DNA of 64,000 nucleotides from Pseudomonas prosekii (GCF_900105155.1 NZ_LT629762.1:2294001-2358000), one strand, 5' to 3'. Positions 30,787-41,310 are shown, counted from the first letter of the stretch. Program-made: numbers and translations. The notes: generated by a model from the letters alone, not told the origin.

Positions 30787-33006
30787 GTGCCCGACGCCAT
30801 TTTGCGCCTCGCCCTGCCTTCGCCGCTGCGCCGTCTGTTCGATTACCGCGCGCCGGCCGGGGTGCTGCGCGCCCAGTTGCAACCGGGCATGCGCCTGCGG
30901 GTGCCGTTCGGGCGGCGGGAAATGATCGGCATTCTGGTCGAAGTCACCGACACCAGCGAAGTCCCGGTAGAGAAACTCAAACCGGCGATTGCCCTGCTCG
31001 ACGCCACGCCGCCGCTGCCACCGGCGCTGTTCAAACTGTGCCTGTGGACGTCGCAGTATTACCAGCACAGCCTCGGCGATACGTTGAGCTGGGCGCTGCC
31101 GGTATTGCTGCGCCAGGGTGAACTGGCCGAAGCGCGCCAGGAGCGCTTCTGGTCCGCCGCGCCCGGCGCCAGCCTTGATGATCCGCGCATCGCCCGCGCG
31201 CCACGCCAGCGTGAAGCGTTGGCAACCCTGGCGCAGCACCCGCACGGCGTCGCTCATCAATTGCTCAGCAAACTGATGCTGAGCAAGGACAGCCTCGACC
31301 TGTTGCTCGCCAAAGAACTGGTGCAAGTGGAAATCCGCAAACACGCGCCCGACGCTCGCCACGAACATTGGCTGGCGCAACCGGAACTGCCGCTGAACCC
31401 GGAACAACGCGCCGCTTACGAGGCGATCCGCGCCGGGTTCGACAGTTACCACGCGTTCCTGCTGGCCGGCGTCACCGGCAGCGGCAAGACCGAAGTGTAT
31501 TTGCAGTTGATCCGCGAAACCCTCGAGGCCGGCAAGCAAGCGCTGGTGCTGATCCCGGAAATCAATCTCGGCCCGCAAACCCTGGCGCGCTTCGAGCAGC
31601 GCTTCAATGCACGCATTGCGCTGATCCACTCGGCGGTCAATGACCGCGAACGCCTCGAAGCCTGGCTCGCCGCGCGTGATGGCGACGCCGACATTATTAT
31701 CGGCACACGTTCGGCGCTGTTCACGCCGATGAAAAATCCCGGCCTGATCATCATCGACGAGGAGCACGACGGCTCCTATAAACAGCAGGAAGGCCTGCGC
31801 TATCACGCGCGGGATCTGGCGCTAGTGCGGGCGCGGCAGGAAAACATCCCGATTGTTCTCGGCTCCGCAACGCCGTCGCTCGAAAGCCTGCACAACGCCT
31901 ACACCGGCCGTTACGGCCTGCTGCGCCTGAACGAGCGCGCGGGCGGCGCCAAGCAACCGCGCTTCCTGCGTCTGGACGTGAAAAGCCGTCCGCTGGACAG
32001 CGGCATTTCCGGGCCGATGCAGCAGGCAATCGGCCAGACCCTGGCGGCGGGGCAACAGGTGCTGGTGTTCCTCAATCGACGTGGTTTTGCGCCGACGCTG
32101 CTGTGCCACGATTGCGGCTGGATGTCCGAGTGCCAGCGCTGCGATGCGCGGATGACCGTGCACCAGCGCTCCGGCGAACTGCGCTGCCACCATTGCGGCT
32201 ACGTCGAACGCGTGCCGCGGCATTGCCCGAAGTGCGGCAAAGTCGATTTGCGCCCGGTAGGCGCCGGCACCGAGCGCGCCGAGGAGCGTCTGGCGATTCT
32301 GTTCACGGAGGTGCCGGTGTTGCGGGTCGACCGCGACAGCACTTCGCGCAAAGACGCGATGAACCAACTGTTCGCGACGATCCAGAAAGGCCAGCCGTGC
32401 ATTCTGGTCGGCACGCAGATGCTCGCCAAAGGGCACCACTTTCCACGGGTGACGCTGGTGTCGATCCTCGATGCCGACGGCGGGCTGTTTTCCGGCGACT
32501 TCCGTGCCAGCGAGCGCATGGCGCAACTGATCGTGCAAGTCGCCGGGCGCGCGGGCCGGGCCGAAGAACCGGGCCGAGTGATCATTCAGACCCACCTCGC
32601 CGACCATCCGCTGCTGGTGCAATTGACCGAGCAGGGTTATTTCGCGTTTGCCGAGCAAGCCTTGAGCGAACGTCGTTCGGCGGGGCTGCCGCCGTTTGCA
32701 CATCTGGCGCTGCTGCGCGCCGAAGCGCACAAACCGGGGCAGGCTGAAGGCTTTCTCGATGAAGCGTGCAGCGAGGCGGAACGCTTGCTCGCCGAGCAGA
32801 ATTTGAGCGGGATTGAATTGTTGGGGCCGGTGCCGGCGCCGATGGAGCGGCGTGCCGGGCGTTATCGCGCGCAGTTGTTGTTGCAAGCCACGGCGCGGGC
32901 GCCGCTGCATCGGTTGCTGAGCAGTTGGTTGCTGGCGCTGGAGCAAATGCCGAGCGGGCGGGCGGTGCGTTGGTCGCTGGATGTTGATCCCGTTGATTTG
33001 TATTGA
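30787..33006 (+). CDS. priA: primosomal replication helicase PriA
   Basis: 739 residues. The N-terminal 3'-DNA-end-binding domain begins PDAILRLALPSPLRRLFDY. The helicase core has Walker A GVTGSGKT at 228-235 and DEEH at 324-327. The zinc-binding module is intact, with paired cysteines in CHDCGWMSECQRC, CHHCG and CPKCG. PriA restarts stalled replication forks by loading the primosome. The start is GTG at 30787. No partner gene is adjacent; a REP pair lies on either side. Confidence 0.97.
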   Translation: MPDAILRLALPSPLRRLFDYRAPAGVLRAQLQPGMRLRVPFGRREMIGILVEVTDTSEVPVEKLKPAIALLDATPPLPPALFKLCLWTSQYYQHSLGDTLSWALPVLLRQGELAEARQERFWSAAPGASLDDPRIARAPRQREALATLAQHPHGVAHQLLSKLMLSKDSLDLLLAKELVQVEIRKHAPDARHEHWLAQPELPLNPEQRAAYEAIRAGFDSYHAFLLAGVTGSGKTEVYLQLIRETLEAGKQALVLIPEINLGPQTLARFEQRFNARIALIHSAVNDRERLEAWLAARDGDADIIIGTRSALFTPMKNPGLIIIDEEHDGSYKQQEGLRYHARDLALVRARQENIPIVLGSATPSLESLHNAYTGRYGLLRLNERAGGAKQPRFLRLDVKSRPLDSGISGPMQQAIGQTLAAGQQVLVFLNRRGFAPTLLCHDCGWMSECQRCDARMTVHQRSGELRCHHCGYVERVPRHCPKCGKVDLRPVGAGTERAEERLAILFTEVPVLRVDRDSTSRKDAMNQLFATIQKGQPCILVGTQMLAKGHHFPRVTLVSILDADGGLFSGDFRASERMAQLIVQVAGRAGRAEEPGRVIIQTHLADHPLLVQLTEQGYFAFAEQALSERRSAGLPPFAHLALLRAEAHKPGQAEGFLDEACSEAERLLAEQNLSGIELLGPVPAPMERRAGRYRAQLLLQATARAPLHRLLSSWLLALEQMPSGRAVRWSLDVDPVDLY

Positions 33007-33030
33007 TTGGTGGATCGCCATCGCGAGCAG

Positions 33031-33102
33031 CTGTGGGAGCAAGGCTTGCCCGCGATGGCGTTCTCAAGACAGTCATCGCGGGCAAGCCTTGCTCCCACAG
33101 GG
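33031..33102. repeat. REP pair
   Basis: CTGTGGGAGCAAGGCTTGCC (33031) and inverted CATCGCGGGCAAGCCTTGCT (33074). A half element CATCGCGAGCAG precedes it at 33018, suggesting insertion or recombination within a REP. Confidence 0.75.
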
Positions 33103-33233
33103 CGGCCTATTTGTCACCACATATCCATAACCTGCCCGCTATAGTTGGCAAGCACGTCCGTGCCACGGATAATGCCCAGTTTTTCCACTAGCGCATCCAG
33201 GCGCCGCCGCGCTTGCGGTCGAAAGAGAACACC

Positions 33234-34970
33234 ATGAAAGACACCATTCGCCAGCTGATCCAACAAGCCATCACCCAACTCGTCAACGAAGGTGTGTTGC
33301 CTGAAGGCCTGTCGCCGGCGATCCAGGTGGAAAACTCGCGCGACAAGAAAAACGGCGACTTCGCCAGCAACATCGCCATGATGCTGGCGAAACCGGCCGG
33401 GATGAAGCCGCGTGATCTGGCGGAAAAAATCATCGCCGCGCTGCCGGCTGACGATAACGTCACCAAAACCGAAATCGCCGGGCCGGGCTTCCTCAATTTC
33501 TTCCAGAACACCCAAGCCCTGGCTGCGCGCCTCGACGCCGCACTGGCCGATAAAAATATCGGCGTGCGCAAGGCTGGCCCGCTGCAACGCACCGTGGTTG
33601 ACCTGTCGGCGCCAAACCTGGCGAAAGAAATGCACGTCGGCCACTTGCGCTCGACGATCATCGGCGACGGCGTGGCGCGGGTTCTGGAATTCCTCGGCGA
33701 CACCGTGATCCGGCAGAACCACGTCGGCGACTGGGGCACCCAGTTCGGCATGTTGATGGCGTATCTGCAGGAAAACCCGATCACCAGCGATGAGCTGTCG
33801 GACCTGGAAAACTTCTACCGCGCCGCCAAGCAGCGCTTCGACGGCAGCGAAGAATTCGCCGACCGCGCCCGTGGCCTGGTGGTCAAGTTGCAGGCCGGCG
33901 ATGCCGAATGCCTGGCGCTGTGGACGCGCTTCCGCGAGATTTCGCTGTCGCATTGCCAAGCCATTTACGAACAACTCAACGTCAAACTGACGATGGCCGA
34001 CGTGATGGGCGAAAGTGCCTACAACGACGACCTGATCAACGTGGTCAACGACCTCAAGGCCGCTGGCCTGCTGGTCGAAAGCAACGGCGCGCAATGCGTG
34101 TTCCTCGACGAATTCAAGAACGCCGACGGCGACCCGCTGCCGGTGATCATCGTCAAGGCTGATGGCGGCTACCTGTACGCCACCACTGACCTGGCGGCCG
34201 TGCGTTATCGCAGCGGCAAACTGAAAGCCGATCGCGCGTTGTACTTCGTCGATCAGCGTCAGGCGCTGCACTTCCAGCAAGTGTTCCAGGTCGCGCGGCT
34301 GGCCGGTTTTGTCACGCACCCGATGGAAATGGAACACATGGGTTTCGGCACCATGAACGGCGCCGATGGCCGTCCGTTCAAGACCCGTGATGGCGGCACC
34401 GTGAAGCTGGTCGATCTGCTGACCGAAGCCAAGGATCGCGCCTACACGCTGGTCAAAGAGAAAAACCCGGAGCTGGCCGAAGACGACTTGCGCAACATCG
34501 CCAAGGTTGTGGGGATTGGCGCGGTGAAATACGCCGACCTGTCCAAGCACCGCACCAGCGACTACAGCTTCAACTTCGATTTGATGCTCAACTTCGAAGG
34601 CAACACCGCGCCGTACTTGCTGTACGCCTACACCCGCGTGGCCGGCGTGTTCCGCAAACTGGGCAAGGATTTCAGCGAAGTCGAAGGGCAGATCGTCCTC
34701 GATGCGCCGCATGAACTGGAGCTGGCGACCAAACTGGCGCAGTTCGCCGAAGTGCTGAACAACGTTTCTGACAAAGGAACGCCGCACACGCTGTGCACCT
34801 ACCTGTACGATGTCGCCGGTCTGTTCTCGAGTTTCTATGAGAACTGCCCGATCCTCAGCGCCGACACCCCGGCACAAATGCAAAGCCGTCTGCGCCTCGC
34901 CGCGCTGACCGGCCGCACACTCAAGCAAGGCCTGGAACTGTTGGGTCTGGAAACTCTGGAGCGTATGTAA
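33234..34970 (+). CDS. argS: arginyl-tRNA synthetase
   Basis: 578 residues, class I. The HIGH-type motif HVGH is at 134-137 ([20 protein letters not shown]). The usual KMSK is replaced by the relaxed FKTRDGG typical of ArgRS. The C-terminal DALR anticodon-binding domain ([18 protein letters not shown] onward) is complete. The ATG at 33234 (MKDTIRQLI) has AAAGAGA upstream. The SPOR gene starts one base after its stop, so they are cotranscribed. Confidence 0.97.
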   Translation: MKDTIRQLIQQAITQLVNEGVLPEGLSPAIQVENSRDKKNGDFASNIAMMLAKPAGMKPRDLAEKIIAALPADDNVTKTEIAGPGFLNFFQNTQALAARLDAALADKNIGVRKAGPLQRTVVDLSAPNLAKEMHVGHLRSTIIGDGVARVLEFLGDTVIRQNHVGDWGTQFGMLMAYLQENPITSDELSDLENFYRAAKQRFDGSEEFADRARGLVVKLQAGDAECLALWTRFREISLSHCQAIYEQLNVKLTMADVMGESAYNDDLINVVNDLKAAGLLVESNGAQCVFLDEFKNADGDPLPVIIVKADGGYLYATTDLAAVRYRSGKLKADRALYFVDQRQALHFQQVFQVARLAGFVTHPMEMEHMGFGTMNGADGRPFKTRDGGTVKLVDLLTEAKDRAYTLVKEKNPELAEDDLRNIAKVVGIGAVKYADLSKHRTSDYSFNFDLMLNFEGNTAPYLLYAYTRVAGVFRKLGKDFSEVEGQIVLDAPHELELATKLAQFAEVLNNVSDKGTPHTLCTYLYDVAGLFSSFYENCPILSADTPAQMQSRLRLAALTGRTLKQGLELLGLETLERM

Positions 34971-34971
34971 G

Positions 34972-35679
34972 TTGGCTGCCAAGAAAAAACCTGCACCCAA
35001 GCGCGGCGCCAGTCGTTACACCGCTCCTGCCAAGCAACCGATTCCGGGTTGGCTGTGGATGGCCATCGGCCTCACGGTCGGCGCGTTTATCGTGTTCCTG
35101 ATGAAACTGGAACCGGGCAAGGGCAGCGAGAGCGTCAAGCGCGAAAAGATCGAACAGCAGAAAGCGTCAAAAATCGCCGAGGCCAACAAGACCCCGCCGA
35201 GCCCGACGCAACCGGTGAAGCCGAAGTACGACTTCTACACCTTGCTGCCGGAATCGGAAGTGATAGTGCCGCCGGACGCGGTGCCGGAGAAGACCCTGCC
35301 GACGCCGCAAGTGCCCGCCGTGCCGACCACGCCGGTGACCCCGGAGCAAGCGGCGAAGATCGACACCGCGCGCGCTCAGGCGGCTCTGGCCGGGATTACC
35401 CCGCCACCAGCACCGCCGGTGTCGAAAGCGGCGCCAGTGACCAAGTTCTTCTTGCAGGCCGGTTCGTTCCGCAAAGAGGCGGATGCCGACAAGGTGCGCG
35501 CGCAGATCATTTTGCTCGGTCAGGCCGTGGCGGTTGAATCCGGCACGGTCAAGGACGAAACCTGGTACCGCGTTTTGGTCGGCCCGTTCAGCAACCGTGA
35601 ACAGCTGACCACCGCGCAAAAACAACTGGCCGGCAGCGGCTTTAGCAACCTGTTGTTACAACAACGCCAAAGCCGCTGA
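34972..35679 (+). CDS. FtsN-like SPOR-domain cell-division protein
   Basis: 235 residues. A Lys/Arg-rich cytoplasmic N terminus (KKKPAPKRGASRY) precedes a single transmembrane helix (about 26-44), a Pro-rich periplasmic linker with the FtsN-like motif YDFYTLLPESEV (about 83-94), and a C-terminal SPOR domain (about 153-233: FFLQAGSFRKEADADKVRAQ). It probably localises to the septum and activates divisome peptidoglycan synthesis. The start is TTG at 34972 behind GGAGCG. The argS-ftsN-like-hslVU order is conserved in pseudomonads. Confidence 0.9.
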   Translation: MAAKKKPAPKRGASRYTAPAKQPIPGWLWMAIGLTVGAFIVFLMKLEPGKGSESVKREKIEQQKASKIAEANKTPPSPTQPVKPKYDFYTLLPESEVIVPPDAVPEKTLPTPQVPAVPTTPVTPEQAAKIDTARAQAALAGITPPPAPPVSKAAPVTKFFLQAGSFRKEADADKVRAQIILLGQAVAVESGTVKDETWYRVLVGPFSNREQLTTAQKQLAGSGFSNLLLQQRQSR

Positions 35680-35707
35680 TTTCGTCAGCAGCACCGCGTT
35701 ATCGTTA

Positions 35708-35798
35708 TTCGCGGGCAAGCCTCGCTCCTACAGGAAATGCGCCGTTCGCCTTATATGGGAACGACATAAACCTGTAGGAGCGAGGCTTGCCCGCGAAG
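35708..35798. repeat. REP pair (second family)
   Basis: TTCGCGGGCAAGCCTCGCTC (35708) and inverted CCTGTAGGAGCGAGGCTTGC (35771), a different REP family from the GTGGGAGCGAGC type. Confidence 0.8.
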
Positions 35799-35934
35799 AC
35801 GCCAGAACAAACAACACACCCTCCCCCGCCTAACGCCATTCGTCCCCCGCCGCGCCGCGCAGTTGAAAAATTCTCCACCACCCCCATATGAGTTGGCATA
35901 AGGCATTTTCGCCCCGCTGCGTGGAGACTCTCCC

Positions 35935-36465
35935 TTGACCACCATCGTTTCAGTTCGCCGCCACGGCAAAGTCGTCATGGGCGGCGACGGCCAGGTTTCT
36001 CTCGGCAATACCGTGATGAAAGGCAACGCCAAGAAAGTCCGTCGCCTGTACCACGGCCAAGTCATTGCCGGTTTTGCCGGGGCCACCGCTGACGCCTTCA
36101 CCCTCTTCGAACGTTTCGAAGGCCAGCTCGAAAAACATCAAGGTCACCTCGTTCGCGCCGCCGTCGAACTCGCCAAAGAATGGCGCACCGACCGCTCCCT
36201 CAGCCGCCTCGAAGCCATGCTCGCGGTCGCCAACAAAGACGCCTCGCTGATCATCACCGGCAACGGTGACGTGGTCGAACCCGAACAAGGCCTGATCGCC
36301 ATGGGTTCCGGTGGCGGCTACGCTCAAGCAGCGGCCAGCGCCCTGCTGAAGAAAACCGATCTGTCGGCCCGGGAAATCGTTGAAACCGCGCTCGGCATCG
36401 CTGGCGACATCTGCGTATTCACCAACCACACCTTTACCATTGAGGAGCAGGACCTCGCCGAGTAA
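35935..36465 (+). CDS. hslV: ATP-dependent protease peptidase subunit HslV
   Basis: 176 residues. After removal of the initiator, Thr2 ([19 protein letters not shown]) is the catalytic nucleophile of this proteasome-like hydrolase; Lys and Gly-Asp motifs follow as expected. HslV forms two hexameric rings capped by HslU. The start is TTG at 35935 behind GGAGA, which places Thr directly after the initiator. hslU follows 54 bp downstream. Confidence 0.97.
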   Translation: MTTIVSVRRHGKVVMGGDGQVSLGNTVMKGNAKKVRRLYHGQVIAGFAGATADAFTLFERFEGQLEKHQGHLVRAAVELAKEWRTDRSLSRLEAMLAVANKDASLIITGNGDVVEPEQGLIAMGSGGGYAQAAASALLKKTDLSAREIVETALGIAGDICVFTNHTFTIEEQDLAE

Positions 36466-36519
36466 GCCTGTTTCGGCCACGCGCCACGGCTCGCTTTTGC
36501 TAGAGGACCGCCAAAAACT

Positions 36520-37860
36520 ATGTCCATGACTCCCCGTGAAATCGTCCACGAACTCAATCGCCATATCATCGGCCAGGACGATGCCAAGCGCGCCGTCGCC
36601 ATCGCGCTGCGTAACCGCTGGCGCCGGATGCAACTGCCGGAAGAGCTGCGCGTTGAAGTAACGCCAAAGAACATCCTGATGATCGGCCCGACCGGTGTCG
36701 GTAAAACCGAAATCGCCCGCCGCCTGGCCAAACTGGCCAACGCGCCGTTCATCAAGGTCGAAGCGACCAAGTTCACCGAAGTCGGCTACGTTGGCCGCGA
36801 CGTCGAATCGATCATTCGTGACCTCGCTGACGCCGCGCTCAAGCTGCTGCGCGAACAGGAAATGACCAAAGTTCGCCACCGCGCCGAAGACGCCGCCGAG
36901 GACCGCATCCTCGACGCCCTGCTGCCGCCAGCGCGCATGGGTTTCAGCAACGAAGAATCGACCTCGTCGGCCGATTCCAATACCCGTCAGCTGTTCCGCA
37001 AGCGTCTGCGCGAAGGTCAGCTGGATGACAAGGAGATCGACATCGAAGTCGCCGAAGTGGCCGGCGTCGATATCTCCGCGCCGCCGGGCATGGAAGAGAT
37101 GACCAACCAGTTGCAGAGCCTGTTTGCCAATATGGGCAAGGGCAAAAAGAAGAGCCGCAAGCTCAAGGTCAAGGAAGCGCTGAAACTGGTGCGCGATGAA
37201 GAAGCCGGGCGTCTGGTCAACGAAGAAGAGTTGAAGGCCAAGGCGCTGGAAGCAGTCGAGCAGCACGGCATCGTCTTCATCGACGAAATCGACAAGGTCG
37301 CCAAGCGCGGTAATTCCGGCGGCGTCGATGTTTCCCGTGAAGGTGTGCAGCGCGATTTGCTGCCGCTGATCGAAGGCTGCACCGTCAACACCAAACTGGG
37401 CATGGTCAAGACTGACCACATCCTGTTCATCGCGTCCGGCGCGTTCCACTTGAGCAAGCCGAGCGATCTGGTGCCGGAACTGCAAGGTCGTCTGCCGATT
37501 CGCGTCGAGCTCAAAGCGCTGACCCCGGAAGACTTCGAACGCATTCTCAGCGAACCGCATGCCTCGTTGACCGAGCAATATTGCGCACTGCTGAAAACCG
37601 AAGGCCTGGGCATCGAGTTCCAGCCGGACGGGATCAAGCGCATCGCCGAGATCGCCTGGCAGGTCAACGAGAAAACCGAAAACATCGGCGCCCGTCGCTT
37701 GCACACGCTGCTTGAGCGTTTGCTTGAAGAGGTGTCGTTCAGCGCCGGTGATCTGGCCAGCGCGCATGACGACAAGGTGATTCTGATCGACGCCGCCTAC
37801 GTCAACAGCCACCTCGGCGAATTGGCGGAAAACGAAGACCTGTCCCGCTACATTCTGTAG
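36520..37860 (+). CDS. hslU: ATP-dependent protease ATPase subunit HslU
   Basis: 446 residues, AAA+ ClpX family. Walker A GPTGVGKT is at 56-63, Walker B is in [12 protein letters not shown], the pore loop GYVGRD is present, and the intermediate (I) domain spans roughly 110-230. The C-terminal YIL that docks into HslV is intact (SRYIL). It unfolds substrates for HslV. The ATG at 36520 or the one two codons later could be used. A heat-shock sigma promoter for the pair was not identified. Confidence 0.97.
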   Translation: MSMTPREIVHELNRHIIGQDDAKRAVAIALRNRWRRMQLPEELRVEVTPKNILMIGPTGVGKTEIARRLAKLANAPFIKVEATKFTEVGYVGRDVESIIRDLADAALKLLREQEMTKVRHRAEDAAEDRILDALLPPARMGFSNEESTSSADSNTRQLFRKRLREGQLDDKEIDIEVAEVAGVDISAPPGMEEMTNQLQSLFANMGKGKKKSRKLKVKEALKLVRDEEAGRLVNEEELKAKALEAVEQHGIVFIDEIDKVAKRGNSGGVDVSREGVQRDLLPLIEGCTVNTKLGMVKTDHILFIASGAFHLSKPSDLVPELQGRLPIRVELKALTPEDFERILSEPHASLTEQYCALLKTEGLGIEFQPDGIKRIAEIAWQVNEKTENIGARRLHTLLERLLEEVSFSAGDLASAHDDKVILIDAAYVNSHLGELAENEDLSRYIL

Positions 37861-37868
37861 AGCCAAAC

Positions 37869-37963
37869 TTGTAGGAGCGATGCTTGCTCGCGAAATCGGT
37901 CATTCATTCAACATACATGTCGACTGACCTGACGCTTTCGCGAGCAAGCTTCGCTCCTACAGG
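37869..37963. repeat. REP pair
   Basis: TTGTAGGAGCGATGCTTGCT (37869) and inverted TTTCGCGAGCAAGCTTCGCT (37937), between hslU and the DUF971 gene. Confidence 0.75.
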
Positions 37964-37989
37964 GTTCCATCCATAACGGAACTCACTCC

Positions 37990-38367
37990 ATGACCCAACT
38001 CCCCACCGACATCAAACTGCACAAAGCCTCGAAAACCCTGTCGCTGAAATACGCGTCCGGCGAGGAATTTCATTTGCCCGCCGAATTTCTGCGCGTGCAT
38101 TCGCCTTCCGCCGAGGTCCAGGGCCACGGCAAACCTATCCTGCAATTTGGCAAGATCGCGGTAGGCCTGAGCAAGGTCGAGCCGGCCGGTCAGTACGCCC
38201 TGAAGTTGACCTTCGACGACGGCCACGACAGCGGCCTGTTCACTTGGGAATACCTCTACCAACTGGCCGTGCGCCAGGAAGATCTGTGGAACGATTATCT
38301 TGCCGAACTCAAAGCGGCCGGCAAAACCCGCGATCCGAGCCAGTCCATCGTCAAGCTGATGCTCTAG
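37990..38367 (+). CDS. DUF971-family protein (gamma-butyrobetaine hydroxylase-like N-terminal domain)
   Basis: 125 residues comprising a single DUF971 domain (LSLKYASGEEFHLPAEFLRVHSPSAEVQGHG, then GLSKVEPAGQYALKLTFDDGHDSGLFTWEYLYQL). In eukaryotes the domain is found at the N terminus of gamma-butyrobetaine dioxygenase; stand-alone bacterial copies have been linked to Fe-S or metal handling, but the role is not settled. It has no signal peptide. It sits between hslU and phaC1, a conserved Pseudomonas position, probably as its own unit given flanking REP and hairpin. Confidence 0.9.
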   Translation: MTQLPTDIKLHKASKTLSLKYASGEEFHLPAEFLRVHSPSAEVQGHGKPILQFGKIAVGLSKVEPAGQYALKLTFDDGHDSGLFTWEYLYQLAVRQEDLWNDYLAELKAAGKTRDPSQSIVKLML

Positions 38368-38378
38368 CTCAGGCCTCT

Positions 38379-38405
38379 CGCTCTTTAGAGCGCATTTTCT
38401 AATTT
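38379..38405 (+). terminator. weak hairpin terminator after the DUF971 gene
   Basis: Palindrome CGCTCTTTAGAGCG (38379-38392), effective stem five base pairs, followed by CATTTTCTAATTTC. It lies 11 bp after the stop codon. Confidence 0.4.
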
Positions 38406-38484
38406 CATCTGTTTGAATGCTCCGCTACGGCGCCGAGGATCGGCCCGCTTGCGAAAAAAATTAAACTCGGGTAACCAATGGAAC

Positions 38485-38501
38485 TGGCAAGTTCCCTGCA
38501 A
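38485..38501 (+). promoter_or_regulatory. putative sigma-54 (-24/-12) promoter of phaC1
   Basis: TGGCAAGTTCCCTGCAA has GG and GC exactly ten bases apart, as required for RpoN, and matches TGGCAC-N5-TTGCA closely. The predicted start is near 38511, leaving about 120 nt before phaC1. RpoN control of phaC1 is described for some pseudomonads. Confidence 0.55.
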
Positions 38502-38629
38502 CGCTCTGTGATGTGAAAAGCGGCGTAATTGCAGAATCAACGGTCAACCCGAGCAGCAGTACCCGACATTGGCTGCGTGACGATGCAGCCGGGCTCAGGT
38601 ACTCGTCTCAGGACAATGGAGCGTCGTAG

Positions 38630-40309
38630 ATGAGTAACAAGAACAACGATGACCTGAAGTACCAAGCCTCGGAAAACACCCTGGGGCTTAATCCTGTTGT
38701 TGGGCTGCGTGGAAAGGATCTACTGGCTTCTGCTCGAATGGTATTGCGCCAAGCCATCAAACAACCGATTCACAGCGTCAAGCATGTCGCGCATTTCGGT
38801 CTTGAACTCAAAAACGTGCTGTTCGGCAAATCCGAACTGCAGCCTCCTGGTGATGACCGTCGCTTTGTCGATCCGGCCTGGAGCCAGAACCCGCTCTACA
38901 AACGTTATCTGCAGACTTACCTGGCCTGGCGCAAAGAGCTGCACGCCTGGATCGACGACAGCAGCCTGTCGCCCAAAGACGTCGCGCGCGGGCATTTCGT
39001 GATCAACCTGATGACCGAAGCCATGGCCCCGACCAACAGTGCGGCCAACCCTGCTGCGGTCAAACGCTTCTTTGAAACCGGCGGCAAGAGTTTGCTCGAC
39101 GGCCTCTCGCACCTCGCCAAGGACCTCGTGCACAACGGCGGGATGCCGAGCCAGGTCAACATGGGCGCGTTCGAAGTCGGCAAATCGCTGGGCGTGACCG
39201 AAGGCGCGGTGGTATTTCGCAACGACGTGCTGGAGCTGATCCAGTACCGGCCGATCACCGAGCAAGTGCACGAACGGCCGTTGCTGGTGGTGCCGCCGCA
39301 GATCAACAAGTTCTACGTATTCGACCTCAGCCCGGACAAGAGCCTGGCGCGGTTCTGCCTGCGCAATAACGTGCAGACGTTCATTGTCAGTTGGCGTAAC
39401 CCGACCAAGGAACAGCGCGAATGGGGCCTTTCGACGTACATCGAAGCGCTCAAGGAAGCGGTCGATGTGGTCACCGCGATCACCGGCAGTAAAGACGTGA
39501 ACATGCTCGGCGCCTGCTCCGGCGGCATCACTTGCACCGCGCTGCTCGGGCATTACGCGGCGATTGGCGAGAAAAAGGTCAACGCCCTGACGCTGCTGGT
39601 GAGCGTGCTCGACACCACGCTGGACAGCGACGTCGCACTGTTTGTCGATGAACAAACCCTCGAAACCGCCAAGCGCCATTCCTATCAGGCCGGCGTGCTC
39701 GAAGGTCGCGACATGGCGAAAGTGTTCGCGTGGATGCGCCCCAACGATCTGATCTGGAACTACTGGGTCAACAATTACCTGTTGGGCAACGAGCCACCGG
39801 TGTTCGACATTCTGTTCTGGAACAACGACACCACGCGCTTGCCCGCCGCGTTCCACGGCGACCTGATCGAGATGTTCAAAAGTAATCCACTGATTCGCCC
39901 GAATGCACTAGAAGTGTGCGGCACGCCGATTGACTTGAAGCAGGTCACCGCCGACATCTTTTCCCTGGCCGGCACCAACGACCACATCACGCCGTGGAAG
40001 TCTTGCTACAAGTCGGCGCAATTGTTTGGCGGCAATGTCGAGTTCGTGTTGTCCAGCAGCGGCCACATCCAAAGCATTCTGAACCCGCCTGGTAATCCGA
40101 AGTCACGATATATGACCAGCGCCGAGATGCCGATGAAGGCTGAGGACTGGCAGGAAAACTCCACCAAACACACTGATTCCTGGTGGTTGCACTGGCAGGC
40201 ATGGCAGGCCGAGCGTTCCGGCAAGTTGAAGAAATCCCCGACCAGCCTCGGTAACAAAACCTACACCGCCGGCGAAGCTGCGCCGGGCACTTACGTACAC
40301 GAGCGGTAA
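38630..40309 (+). CDS. phaC1: class II poly(3-hydroxyalkanoate) synthase 1
   Basis: 559 residues, the standard class II length. The lipase-like box GACSGG places the nucleophile at Cys296; the catalytic Asp is in NDHITPW near 451 and the His in SSGHIQS near 479. It polymerises medium-chain 3-hydroxyacyl-CoA at the granule surface. It is first in phaC1-phaZ-phaC2-phaD behind a -24/-12 promoter. It is clearly homologous to PhaC2 at 41436, with the same triad spacing. Confidence 0.97.
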   Translation: MSNKNNDDLKYQASENTLGLNPVVGLRGKDLLASARMVLRQAIKQPIHSVKHVAHFGLELKNVLFGKSELQPPGDDRRFVDPAWSQNPLYKRYLQTYLAWRKELHAWIDDSSLSPKDVARGHFVINLMTEAMAPTNSAANPAAVKRFFETGGKSLLDGLSHLAKDLVHNGGMPSQVNMGAFEVGKSLGVTEGAVVFRNDVLELIQYRPITEQVHERPLLVVPPQINKFYVFDLSPDKSLARFCLRNNVQTFIVSWRNPTKEQREWGLSTYIEALKEAVDVVTAITGSKDVNMLGACSGGITCTALLGHYAAIGEKKVNALTLLVSVLDTTLDSDVALFVDEQTLETAKRHSYQAGVLEGRDMAKVFAWMRPNDLIWNYWVNNYLLGNEPPVFDILFWNNDTTRLPAAFHGDLIEMFKSNPLIRPNALEVCGTPIDLKQVTADIFSLAGTNDHITPWKSCYKSAQLFGGNVEFVLSSSGHIQSILNPPGNPKSRYMTSAEMPMKAEDWQENSTKHTDSWWLHWQAWQAERSGKLKKSPTSLGNKTYTAGEAAPGTYVHER

Positions 40310-40325
40310 CTGAAACCCCACCCTT

Positions 40326-40420
40326 CTGTAGGAGCAAAGCTTGCTCGCGATCGCGGTCGATCATTCAACATTAATGTCGACTGACACGGCGCCATCGCGA
40401 GCAAGCTGTGCTCCTACAGG
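40326..40420. repeat. REP pair
   Basis: CTGTAGGAGCAAAGCTTGCT (40326) and inverted GCGCCATCGCGAGCAAGCTG (40389) in the phaC1-phaZ spacer. It could form a hairpin that protects upstream phaC1 mRNA. Confidence 0.75.
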
Positions 40421-40455
40421 GACCGGGGATGAATAACACCCACAGGGCCTGAAGC

Positions 40456-41310
40456 ATGCCGCAACCGTTCGTTTTTCGTACCGTCGACCTGGATGGCCAG
40501 ACCCTCCGCACTGCGGTACGCCCCGGCAAGCCTCACTTGACGCCCTTGCTGATTTTCAACGGCATCGGCGCTAACTTGGAGCTGGTGTTTCCGTTCGTCG
40601 CGGCGTTGGACCCGGACCTCGAAGTCATCGCTTTCGACGTTCCCGGGGTCGGCGGCTCGTCGACGCCGAATCGTCCTTATCGCTTTCCAGGCCTGGCGAA
40701 ACTCACCGCGCGCATGCTCGATTATCTCGATTACGGGCAAGTCAACGTGATCGGCGTGTCGTGGGGCGGCGCACTCGCGCAGCAGTTCGCCTATGACTAT
40801 CCCGAGCGCTGCAAAAAACTCGTGCTCGCAGCCACTGCGGCGGGCGCGGTGATGGTGCCGGGCAAACCGAAAGTGCTGTGGATGATGGCGAGCCCACGGC
40901 GCTATATCCAGCCATCGCACGTGATCCGCATCGCGCCGATGATCTACGGCGGTTCGTTCCGCCGCGACCCGACGCTGGCGGCCAATCACGCGGCGAAAGT
41001 GCGTTCGGCAGGCAAGCTCGGTTACTACTGGCAACTGTTCGCCGGCCTCGGCTGGACCAGCATTCACTGGCTGCACAAGATCCACCAGCCGACGCTGGTG
41101 CTGGCCGGCGACGACGATCCGCTGATCCCGCTGATCAACATGCGCATGCTCGCCTGGCGAATTCCCAACGCGCAGTTGCACATCATCGACGACGGTCACC
41201 TGTTCCTGATCACCCGCGCCGAAGCGGTGGCGCCGATCATCATGAAATTCCTCGAGGAAGAACGGCAGCGTGCGGTGATGCATCCGCACCCGGCGCCATT
41301 GGGCGGCTGA
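40456..41310 (+). CDS. phaZ: intracellular medium-chain-length PHA depolymerase
   Basis: 284 residues, alpha/beta-hydrolase. The lipase box GVSWGG puts the nucleophile at Ser102; the Asp lies in AGDDDPLIPL and the His in DDGHLFLITR. It releases 3-hydroxyalkanoic acids from native granules so that polymer synthesis and breakdown cycle together. No signal peptide, as expected for the granule-bound enzyme. It lies between the two synthase genes, the standard order. Confidence 0.97.
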   Translation: MPQPFVFRTVDLDGQTLRTAVRPGKPHLTPLLIFNGIGANLELVFPFVAALDPDLEVIAFDVPGVGGSSTPNRPYRFPGLAKLTARMLDYLDYGQVNVIGVSWGGALAQQFAYDYPERCKKLVLAATAAGAVMVPGKPKVLWMMASPRRYIQPSHVIRIAPMIYGGSFRRDPTLAANHAAKVRSAGKLGYYWQLFAGLGWTSIHWLHKIHQPTLVLAGDDDPLIPLINMRMLAWRIPNAQLHIIDDGHLFLITRAEAVAPIIMKFLEEERQRAVMHPHPAPLGG

